Origin: Prevotella sp. CAG:1031
GTDB lineage: Bacteria > Bacteroidota > Bacteroidia > Bacteroidales > Muribaculaceae
Length of the DNA stretch: 11,831 nt
Reading direction: 5' to 3'
Assembly: GCA_000431215.1 (NCBI GenBank)
Contig: HF985586.1
Location: 1 to 11,831 of the forward strand
Part shown: positions 6,650 to 11,831 of the stretch, piece by piece
Numbering within the stretch: the stretch's first letter is position 1
Layout of the letters: each line of letters starts with the position of its first letter
The notes under the pieces: model-generated
What the model saw: the letters and a program-made list of their open reading frames with translations, nothing else
The model's database searches: none
Told to the model about the DNA's origin: nothing
Position numbers and translations under genes: made by a program

Positions 6650-7180
6650 TCAGTTTATATGAAATGATTCGATGAATCGGTTTGCCGATAGCTCGATCTG
6701 TTCGAGAGACTCGAGCAGATCGCCCGAGAATGTTGCTTTAGCTTCGGAGTAGTAAGGCTCGCGCTCGGCGAAGAGTCTGTCGACGAAGGTTTCCAGCGAA
6801 CTGTCGTCTACGCCCGACAGGAGCGGGCGCGATCTGCGTCCGGCATTGAGCCGCCGCAAAAGCAGGTCGCGCGAGGTATTGAGATATACGGTAAGTCCGC
6901 GGCTGTTCATCAGCTCCATGTTGTCGGCGTATGAGGGAACGCCTCCCCCGCAGGCAACGACGATGTCTTCGCCATTACTGACCTCTTCGAGAAGGCGCCG
7001 CTCGATTCGGCGGAAATGTTCTTCGCCATCTTCTTTGAAAATGGTGTTTATCGTGCGGTGGCAGCGGGCTTCTATCAAGGTGTCGAGGTCGACGAACCGC
7101 AACGAAGTCATCGCCCCGAGCGCACGCCCGAGCGTCGACTTGCCGCAGCCCATAAAGCCAATTAGAAATATTGGACGCAT
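6650..7180 (-). CDS. aroK: shikimate kinase
   Basis: AroK phosphorylates shikimate with ATP, a step toward chorismate and aromatic amino acids. From this ATG it is 176 aa, the family's usual size, and begins MRPIFLIGFMGCGKSTLGRALG, with the Walker A loop placed as in other AroK proteins. Further signatures are FVDLDTLIEARC (shikimate-binding Asp), EEHFRRIE, the VACGGGVP glycine loop, and a lid with RSRPLL. An upstream in-frame ATG (to 7222) would add 14 residues not expected in the family, so I chose 7180. It is the first gene of the long unit; a perfect -7 box lies at 7300-7307, leaving a leader of about 110 nt. Identification is secure. Confidence 0.95.
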   Translation of the reverse strand: MRPIFLIGFMGCGKSTLGRALGAMTSLRFVDLDTLIEARCHRTINTIFKEDGEEHFRRIERRLLEEVSNGEDIVVACGGGVPSYADNMELMNSRGLTVYLNTSRDLLLRRLNAGRRSRPLLSGVDDSSLETFVDRLFAEREPYYSEAKATFSGDLLESLEQIELSANRFIESFHIN

Positions 7181-7299
7181 GACGATTGAAATTAGAGAGG
7201 CCGACCGCAGAGGCTTAATCATTTAAACCGAAAAATCGCTTCCCCATGACAAGCAGAGAAAGTAACGACGATACTGCCTTTGACAGTTGCTTCTGTTTG

Positions 7300-7307
7300 C
7301 AAATATA
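7300..7307 (-). promoter_or_regulatory. -7 promoter box TATATTTG upstream of aroK
   Basis: The minus strand reads TATATTTG, a perfect TAnnTTTG match in AT-rich sequence downstream of the tRNA terminator. The -33 position is not a good TTTG (it reads ATGTAA there). The predicted start near 7293-7295 gives a leader of about 113 nt before the aroK ATG. That leader contains one small possible hairpin (ACTG..CAGT) and no recognisable riboswitch. Confidence 0.42.
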
Positions 7308-7351
7308 CAAATTATTTCAATTCGGTTACATTTTCAATACAAAAAACTTGA

Positions 7352-7400
7352 ATCGTCATTGAAAACGATGGCAGCCGACCCGTTTCCGGATCGGCTGCCA
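7352..7400 (-). terminator. terminator hairpin(s) after tRNA-Thr
   Basis: TGGCAGCCGA (7369-7378) pairs perfectly with TCGGCTGCCA (7391-7400), and an inner CCG/CGG adds three pairs after one mismatch. On the minus strand this strong hairpin follows the tRNA directly and is trailed by CGTTTTC. A second small stem (ATCGT 7352-7356 with ACGAT 7365-7369) shares one base with it and is followed by AAGTTTTTTG. The T-tract right behind the main stem is short, so termination may be imperfect or this may partly be a processing signal. The rest of 7181-7403 is AT-rich, with only the aroK promoter box. Confidence 0.6.
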
Positions 7401-7403
7401 CAG

Positions 7404-7476
7404 AGCCGCGAGTGGGACTCGAACCCACGACCTTTTCGTTACGAATGAAATGCTCTACCAACTGAGCTATTGCGGC
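7404..7476 (-). tRNA. tRNA-Thr (anticodon CGT)
   Basis: The minus strand folds as a cloverleaf: acceptor GCCGCAA, D arm GCTC-AGTTGGTA-GAGC, anticodon loop TTCGTAA, T arm GTGGG-TTCGAGT-CCCAC, acceptor 3' strand TCGCGGC and discriminator T. The anticodon CGT reads the threonine codon ACG. No CCA is encoded. Two helix positions hold A-C mismatches: acceptor pair 6-67, and the loop-closing pair 31-39 of the anticodon stem. All conserved tRNA bases otherwise look intact. It lies 22 bp after the DUF4270 stop, with its own promoter. Confidence 0.95.
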
Positions 7477-7490
7477 TTGGTTTTGCGGTG

Positions 7491-7520
7491 CAAAGATACT
7501 AATTATTTATTGTCTGCAAA
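7491..7520 (-). promoter_or_regulatory. promoter of tRNA-Thr
   Basis: The minus strand has TTTG (7520-7517), 18 bp, then TATCTTTG (7498-7491), a perfect TAnnTTTG box; the spacing is slightly short but usable. The tRNA 5' end is at 7476, about 14 nt after the -7 box. The promoter overlaps the last codons and stop (7499-7501) of the DUF4270 gene. Confidence 0.6.
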
Positions 7521-8905
7521 CTATAAGTAAACAGAATTTTTGAATTTTTCAGATCGAGAATGCCCATCGAGGGCCTGTTTACGTAAGGCGTCACGCTTGC
7601 AATTGTCAGTTGCTGGCTCATCGGCATGTTGTAGTAATAGTAATAATAGTAGTAGTTGTTACTTGTTGCATTGCTCTCGAAGCCGATTGTTACCGGGCAG
7701 ATGGTGAAGTTCATGTCGTCGTCGGTAATCTCTTCTTTATCGAGTAGCGACAGTATGTAGTCGCGCATCTCGCTGAACACGTAGCGATGGTTGAACGAGT
7801 CGTAGGTCGCGTAAAAAGATGTTGTGTCGTTGGGAAGCTTGCTACGGGCGAAGAAGTCGTTTTTCTCGGAGGTTTTAACAAGAAGGACTGTCGGGGGCGG
7901 CGTGAGTCCGTAGCTGTTTGTGATGTCGAGCGTCGGAATTTCAAGCGACACGGTGTTTATAATCGAAAGCAGAGTTTTTTCGCTGCGGTATTTCTCGATC
8001 ATCTCGCGTGCGGGAAAGCGGATCTCGACGTCGTAGCCTGTCGGCGCGGCAATGACAGCCTGTTCGGAGGCTTTTGCGCTCAGCTCGGGCGACACGTTAT
8101 AGTGCATGTTGTTGTTTGTGACGATTTCGGGGGTCACGGCGAGATATGCTGCAGAGTTGTAGACGGTTGTGTCGCGGTCGGTCTCTTCGTCGCGATAGGT
8201 GCGATGGAAATAGAGAGTTATGGCTGTCGAGTCGATCTGGGCCACTCGGCCGCTGCCGAATGATGTTCTGATATAGAAGCCTTTGAACCATTGTGAGAAT
8301 GCTCCGGGTGTGGCGAATGTCTCGGGCGATTCTTTGTATTTGGCAAGAAGCTCGGCTCCGAAGCTGTTCGGCAGATCGATATTGATAAGACGGAATTTGC
8401 GTTTTTGCTCGGTTGGGCTGAGGCCGGCGGCTGTGGCAGTGTATGTTGCCGTTGCGTAGGGCGTCGGCTCGTAATATCCGGCAGGATTGAAGTCGCTGAA
8501 TATCGGAGCGGGGAGGTCGCGAGTCAGGCGGTGGACGGCTATTCCCATAGGCATCAGCGAGTCGCCGACATATCCGCCGAGGGGCATACGCATGACAAGC
8601 CGCACGGAATCAAGGTCGACGTCGGTGTAGGGAATGGTCTGGCTGGGCATAAACTGGGTTACTACGTCGCTCGAGAAAGAGCCGTAGCCTTCGGCGTCGA
8701 TATTTCCCAGGAGCTGGAGTATTGTTCTCGACTGAACTCTTCCGGAGGCGACAGAGTGGCCGGTCAGTGTGAAAGAGTCGTCGACTACGATCTTGACCTG
8801 ATCCTGGATCAGTGAGGACCCGATTGTCGAGGTATCGTCGTCGCACGCGCTGACCAAAGCTGACAGGGCGGCCACGAACAGAAATACCTTTAAGAGGCGT
8901 TTCAT
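7499..8905 (-). CDS. DUF4270 family lipoprotein
   Basis: This 468 aa protein has a lipoprotein signal peptide: basic start, hydrophobic core, and lipobox LVSAC with lipidated Cys at 21, followed by an acidic stretch (DDDTSTIGSSL). It should be anchored in the inner or outer membrane facing the periplasm or surface. The body matches the pattern of the Bacteroidetes DUF4270 family (IGSSLIQDQVKIVVDDSFTL near the N-terminus, DSVRLVMRMP strands, and a Tyr-rich segment before the C-terminal strands). The family's biochemical role is unknown to me. Eight consecutive tyrosines are encoded at 7631-7654. It starts 3 bp after the stop of the GT5-like gene and is surely co-transcribed with it; the tRNA promoter overlaps its stop codon. 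Confidence 0.85.
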   Translation of the reverse strand: MKRLLKVFLFVAALSALVSACDDDTSTIGSSLIQDQVKIVVDDSFTLTGHSVASGRVQSRTILQLLGNIDAEGYGSFSSDVVTQFMPSQTIPYTDVDLDSVRLVMRMPLGGYVGDSLMPMGIAVHRLTRDLPAPIFSDFNPAGYYEPTPYATATYTATAAGLSPTEQKRKFRLINIDLPNSFGAELLAKYKESPETFATPGAFSQWFKGFYIRTSFGSGRVAQIDSTAITLYFHRTYRDEETDRDTTVYNSAAYLAVTPEIVTNNNMHYNVSPELSAKASEQAVIAAPTGYDVEIRFPAREMIEKYRSEKTLLSIINTVSLEIPTLDITNSYGLTPPPTVLLVKTSEKNDFFARSKLPNDTTSFYATYDSFNHRYVFSEMRDYILSLLDKEEITDDDMNFTICPVTIGFESNATSNNYYYYYYYYNMPMSQQLTIASVTPYVNRPSMGILDLKNSKILFTYSLQTINN

Positions 8906-8908
8906 TTG

Positions 8909-9721
8909 TTAAAGCGAGTTATAGAAATCGACATAGGCGCGAGCGGCTTCGGCGGGGTCGTCGTGGTAGTCGAGGACGGGACGCCCGAGGCTGCGGGCGT
9001 AGTCGAGCAGAGCCGGATCGGCATCGGGCACTCCGGCGACGACGCCGTCGGCATAGTCGATGGCTATGCGCATCAGCTCGTTGAATCCGACCGGGGGTGT
9101 TGCTATGGACTTTATGTTGTCGGCCGAAATGCCGTCGGTAATGATTTTCTCAGCGAAGCGCTCAGCCAGAGGGGCGAGCAGTCCGTCGGGAGATGTTATT
9201 GTCACAACTACTTTAGAGTCGCGGAAGGCGGGATCGTCGGTGTAGTTTTTTTTGAGCAGAAGAGGGGCGAGGGCTGAAAGCCATCCTGTGCAGTGGATTA
9301 CTTCGGGAGCCCAGCGTAATTTTTTTACGGTCTCGACAACGCCGCGCACAAAGAATATCGCGCGTTCGTCGTTGTCGCCGAGGCTTGTGCGTGTTTCGAG
9401 CTCTTTTATAGGGCTGCGGCTGAAATAGTCATCGTTGTCAATGAAATAGACCTGCATGCGTGTGGGCTGCAGGGTGGCGACTTTGATAATCAGAGGATGG
9501 TCGGTGTCGTCGATTATGATATTCATGCCGCTTAGGCGAATCACTTCGTGGAGCTGGTTACGGCGTTCGTTGATAGAGCCGTATTTCGGCATGAAAGTAC
9601 GCACCTCAAAGCCTTGTTCCTGAACTCCTTGTGGGATCAGCCGGCTGCGGAGCGAGCTATGGTTTTCGGCAACGTAGGGCGAGATTTCCTGAGAAATATA
9701 GAGGATTTTTCGTTTCTCCAT
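8909..9721 (-). CDS. glycogen/starch synthase-like N-terminal domain protein (GT5-like, degenerate)
   Basis: From this ATG the protein is 270 aa and matches only the N-terminal half of glycogen/starch synthases (GT5): KILYISQEISPY at the start, GFEVRTFMPKYG, DNDERAIFFVRGVVE, then WAPEVIHCTGWLSALAPLLLKK. The C-terminal Rossmann half that normally binds ADP-glucose is absent; the frame ends soon after a short Asp-rich tail. The lysine-glycine loop of active enzymes (KTGGLADV) is not visible, and HAHDW/HCHDW reads HCTGW (143-147), so the catalytic histidine is missing. Glycogen synthesis by this protein alone is unlikely; a structural, sensing or partner role is an inference. I chose this start because the promoter at 9746-9777 lies inside the longer possible frame (to 9796). 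DUF4270 follows 3 bp downstream. Confidence 0.8.
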   Translation of the reverse strand: MEKRKILYISQEISPYVAENHSSLRSRLIPQGVQEQGFEVRTFMPKYGSINERRNQLHEVIRLSGMNIIIDDTDHPLIIKVATLQPTRMQVYFIDNDDYFSRSPIKELETRTSLGDNDERAIFFVRGVVETVKKLRWAPEVIHCTGWLSALAPLLLKKNYTDDPAFRDSKVVVTITSPDGLLAPLAERFAEKIITDGISADNIKSIATPPVGFNELMRIAIDYADGVVAGVPDADPALLDYARSLGRPVLDYHDDPAEAARAYVDFYNSL

Positions 9722-9745
9722 TGATGCAATATTGCTATTATTTCG

Positions 9746-9777
9746 CAAAGTTACGCTTTTTCCCTGATAAATGCAAA
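9746..9777 (-). promoter_or_regulatory. strong promoter of the GT5-like/DUF4270 unit
   Basis: The minus strand has TTTG (9777-9774), a 20-bp spacer, then TAACTTTG (9753-9746): perfect -33 and -7 elements at optimal spacing for the Bacteroidetes primary sigma factor. The predicted start is near 9739-9741, giving a leader of about 20 nt to the ATG at 9721. This is the best promoter match in the window, and it fixes the start of the downstream gene. Confidence 0.8.
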
Positions 9778-9796
9778 CCTCGTGTGTGGTTTGCAT
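9771..9796. repeat. inverted repeat overlapping the -33 box (possible operator)
   Basis: ATGCAAACC (9771-9779) and GGTTTGCAT (9788-9796) are perfect 9-bp arms separated by 8 bp (TCGTGTGT). The left arm contains the -33 element of the GT5-like promoter. It lies upstream of the predicted start, so it would act as DNA, not as part of the message; a dimeric regulator binding here could block or recruit polymerase. No regulator gene is adjacent in the window. Confidence 0.55.
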
Positions 9797-9811
9797 GTGC
9801 GTTCAAAAGCT

Positions 9812-9844
9812 AAGCGCGGAGTGTCTCGTCGACAATCCGCGCTT
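9812..9844 (-). terminator. hairpin, probable terminator downstream of the RluA-family gene
   Basis: AAGCGCGGA (9812-9820) pairs perfectly with TCCGCGCTT (9836-9844); after one mismatch TGTC/GACA adds four pairs around a TCGTC loop. On the minus strand it is followed by AGCTTTTG, a short T-tract starting three bases later. It is the only strong hairpin between the pseudouridine synthase gene (ends 10017) and the promoter at 9746-9777, so it most likely ends that transcript, or a small RNA made from this gap. Smaller stems are at 9859-9873 (TTACAA/TTGTAA) and 9910-9925 (ACCGC/GCGGT). Confidence 0.55.
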
Positions 9845-9941
9845 TAAGAATTACTATTTTACAACCTTTGTAAGTCGTGTTAGTTCTTGGGTATAGATTT
9901 GTATATTGAACCGCTGTCAGGCGGTACGGTTTTCACGCTTG

Positions 9942-9949
9942 CAAAGGTA
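9942..9949 (-). promoter_or_regulatory. -7-like box TACCTTTG in the gap after the RluA-family gene
   Basis: The minus strand reads TACCTTTG, a perfect TAnnTTTG match, but without a -33 TTTG at 18-21 bp. A transcript from here would start near 9935 and meet the hairpin at 9812-9844 after about 90-125 nt, giving a possible short RNA. No open frame of convincing quality lies in that interval. Confidence 0.25.
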
Positions 9950-10016
9950 ATGTGCGGTTGTTACAATTGTGTGGCAGTCGTGAGACAATGTTGTGAAAAA
10001 ACTGTTTTTCGCGGAT

Positions 10017-10946
10017 TTATTTCATCATCGACAGAAAAGCGGCGGGAATACCGGTTGAGAAGTCCATCGGACGACGTGAATTCGGATGGACGAACTTCAG
10101 AGTGCGGGCGTGGAGAGCGAGCCGGTGTATGGGGGATGTAGCAGCTCCGTAGCGGCGGTCGCCTACGATTGGATGGCCGAGGTCTTTCATGTGGACTCGA
10201 ATCTGGTTCTTGCGGCCCGTGTCGAGGCTCAGTTCAACGAGTGTGTGGCCGTGAGAGCGGTCGAGAACGCGGTAGCGCGTGACGGCGAGCTTGCTGTCGG
10301 CGTTGACGGGCCGGGGAGTGGAGTAGACTTCATGCTCGGCGTTCTCGTTGAGGTAAGAGCGGATGGTTCCCTCGTCATCTTCGATATATCCCTCGACAAC
10401 CGCAACGTAGTTGCGTTCGAGAACCATGTTGTTCCAGTTGTGCTGCATGGTCTCTTTGGCCTGTTGGTTCTTGGCGAACATCATCAGACCCGAGGTGTCG
10501 CGGTCGAGACGGTGGACGATGAAGATTTTGTTCCGTGGATTGCTCCATTTGACGTAGTCGCGCAATATTGAATAGGCGGTTCCTTCCTTTATCTTGTCGG
10601 TTCCCATTGAAAGGAGTCCGTAGCCTTTGTCGACAACAATAATGTCGTCGTCTTCAAATACAAGACGCAACCGGCGGTTGCGGAATGTCAGGAAGGGACG
10701 CACGAGGTTGATTTTCACTTCGTCGCCGGCCGACAGTCCGGTGTCGAATTGGCGTGTGGGCGCGCCGTTGACGGCGACCTGATCGTGGGCGAGCAGCTCC
10801 TTGATGTTTGTGCGTTTGCGCTGTGGCATCGATTCGATCAGGAAGTCAAGCAGACGTGTGGGGCCTTCAGGTCTGTAGGTTTCAATGACGTCGGGCACGA
10901 AAAGACCTTTTCTCGTGCCCGGCTTGTGGTTTAACGGACGTGGCAT
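10017..10946 (-). CDS. RluA-family pseudouridine synthase
   Basis: This 309 aa protein converts specific uridines in RNA, most often 23S rRNA, to pseudouridine. An S4-type RNA-binding region occupies about 30-85 (RLLDFLIESM ... GDEVKINL). The catalytic domain follows, with a family segment near 97-110 (FEDDDIIVVDKGYG), the signature HRLDRDTSG with catalytic Asp 148, ERNYVAVVEG, and TGRKNQIRVHMKDLGHPIVGDRRYG near the C-terminus. All key motifs are intact. The layout resembles RluD-type enzymes, but the target uridine cannot be deduced. The ATG lies 7 bp after the topA stop, so the two are co-transcribed. It is followed by a 295-bp gene-free gap. Confidence 0.92.
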   Translation of the reverse strand: MPRPLNHKPGTRKGLFVPDVIETYRPEGPTRLLDFLIESMPQRKRTNIKELLAHDQVAVNGAPTRQFDTGLSAGDEVKINLVRPFLTFRNRRLRLVFEDDDIIVVDKGYGLLSMGTDKIKEGTAYSILRDYVKWSNPRNKIFIVHRLDRDTSGLMMFAKNQQAKETMQHNWNNMVLERNYVAVVEGYIEDDEGTIRSYLNENAEHEVYSTPRPVNADSKLAVTRYRVLDRSHGHTLVELSLDTGRKNQIRVHMKDLGHPIVGDRRYGAATSPIHRLALHARTLKFVHPNSRRPMDFSTGIPAAFLSMMK

Positions 10947-10953
10947 ATCGACA

Positions 10954-11831
10954 TCATGATTTTTTCTGGCGGATAGCGCGCCCTTTGGCTTTTGATTTCG
11001 GGGCGGGCTGAGAGGCGATTATTTCGCGGGCCTGCTCGAGAGTGAGTTCAGCGGGATTCTCGATGGTCTTCGGAATCTTGTAGTTAGCTTTTTTGTAAGC
11101 AATATAAATTCCATAACGGCCGTTCAGAATCTGAAGGTCGGGTTCTTCGTCGAACGTCTTGATGATCTTCTTGGCATCGGCATCGCGCTTGGCCTTGATT
11201 AGTCCGATGGCTTCGTCGAGGGTTATCGATGTCGGCGAGAGCTCTTTGGGGATAGATACGAATTTTGACGCATGGCTGATATAGGGGCCGAAGCGTCCGA
11301 TAGCTGCTTTGACGGGCTTGTCTTCGAACGAGCCGAGTTCACGGGGCAGGTCGAAAAGCTTGAGAGCTTCATCGAGGGTGATGTCGAATACGCTCTGCTC
11401 TTTTCTTAGTGAGGCGAAGCGCGGCTTTGCCTCGCCCTGGGCATTGCCGATCTGGACGACGGGGCCGTAGCGGCCGATCTTGACGCTGACAGGTTCGCCG
11501 GTGGCAGGGTCGGTTCCGAGCATGCGTTCGCCGACGCGATGTTCAGTGCGTGTGTCTTCCGCTTTGACGACCTCGGGATGGAAGAGGGCGTAGAACTGCG
11601 ATATCTCGTCGTTCCAGTTGCATTTTCCTTCGGCGATGAGGTCGAATTTACCTTCGACACGGGCTGTGAAATCGTAGTCGAGGATGTCGGGGAAGTTTGC
11701 TGTCAGATAATCGTTGACGACGATGCCGGTGTCGGTAGGGATAAGCTTGCCTTTGTCGGCGCCGTATTGCAGTGAAGCTGTCTGTTCGCCTATTTTGCCG
11801 CTGTTTCCGTCGAGAGTGAGGATCGTGTAGG
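10954..11831 (-). CDS. topA: DNA topoisomerase I, C-terminal part (gene continues beyond the window)
   Basis: TopA relaxes negatively supercoiled DNA through a transient 5'-phosphotyrosyl break. Only the last 291 codons are in the window; the Toprim domain and active-site tyrosine lie upstream, outside it. The visible part starts in TILTLDGNSGKIGEQTASLQ-like sequence and passes through KLIPTDTGIVVNDYL and NFPDILDYDFTARVEGKFD, typical of the end of the catalytic core. It ends with three C-terminal repeats of the GRYG type (GRYGPVVQIG, GRFGPYISHA, GRYGIYIAYK) and a lysine-rich tail. The zinc-finger modules of the E. coli enzyme are absent; the repeat-type tail is usual in Bacteroidetes. The stop lies 7 bp before the pseudouridine synthase ATG. 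Confidence 0.95.
   Translation of the reverse strand, partial: YTILTLDGNSGKIGEQTASLQYGADKGKLIPTDTGIVVNDYLTANFPDILDYDFTARVEGKFDLIAEGKCNWNDEISQFYALFHPEVVKAEDTRTEHRVGERMLGTDPATGEPVSVKIGRYGPVVQIGNAQGEAKPRFASLRKEQSVFDITLDEALKLFDLPRELGSFEDKPVKAAIGRFGPYISHASKFVSIPKELSPTSITLDEAIGLIKAKRDADAKKIIKTFDEEPDLQILNGRYGIYIAYKKANYKIPKTIENPAELTLEQAREIIASQPAPKSKAKGRAIRQKKS

Noticed and set aside
8906..9277. Plus-strand open frame starting next to the DUF4270 start
   Set aside because: Antisense to the GT5-like gene, Gly/Val-rich shadow, no promoter in that direction.
9722..9796. N-terminal extension of the GT5-like protein to 9796
   Set aside because: The consensus promoter and inverted repeat lie within this stretch, and the added residues do not resemble the family.
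9887..10141. Plus-strand 84-codon frame in the gap after the pseudouridine synthase gene
   Set aside because: Runs into the antisense of the pseudouridine synthase. A TAGATTTG box lies at 9894-9901, but its nearest TTTG is 23 bp away and the box overlaps the frame's own start.
1..11831. Mobile elements, CRISPR arrays, toxin-antitoxin or phage-defence genes
   Set aside because: I found no transposase or integrase motifs, no spaced direct repeats, and every sizeable minus-strand frame is explained by a housekeeping or Bacteroidetes-typical gene.

Overview
The window looks like a moderately GC-rich Bacteroidales chromosome segment, possibly Muribaculaceae-like. The evidence is a type IX secretion PorV protein, a DUF4270 lipoprotein, an RNase H with an N-terminal viroplasmin domain, a TopA tail of GRYG repeats, no clear Shine-Dalgarno sequences, and repeated matches to the Bacteroidetes -7 promoter box TAnnTTTG. 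All recognised genes lie on the minus strand, so transcription runs from position 11831 towards 1. I see no mobile elements, CRISPR arrays or phage genes; most of this is core housekeeping sequence.

In transcription order: (1) the 3' end of topA, followed 7 bp later by an RluA-family pseudouridine synthase gene. (2) A 295-bp intergenic region (9722-10016) holding two hairpins, a -7-like box, and a textbook promoter for the next unit whose -33 box lies inside a 9+9 bp inverted repeat. (3) A two-gene unit: a short glycogen-synthase-like protein that has only a degenerate N-terminal half, and a DUF4270 lipoprotein. (4) tRNA-Thr(CGT), whose promoter overlaps the DUF4270 stop codon, followed by a strong hairpin. 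(5) A long unit aroK, alanine-dehydrogenase-like gene, rnhA, uracil-DNA-glycosylase-family gene, ligA, porV, ispF. Its gaps are mostly under 60 bp, and one junction is a one-base stop/start overlap. ligA may also have its own promoter, next to an 18-bp palindrome. (6) A 369-bp gene-free left end with a candidate structured RNA of unknown family, a good intrinsic terminator and a -7 box that appears to start another transcript leaving the window, perhaps an RNase P-like RNA.

Functionally, the long unit mixes DNA maintenance (RNase H, glycosylase, NAD-dependent ligase, plausibly cooperating in base and ribonucleotide excision repair), precursor synthesis (shikimate kinase, IspF) and protein secretion (PorV). 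The less ordinary points are two proteins that keep their family folds but have apparently lost catalytic residues (the alanine-dehydrogenase-like and GT5-like proteins), two well-placed palindromes, and the unassigned RNA region at the left end. All identifications rest on reading motifs by eye; no database search was run.
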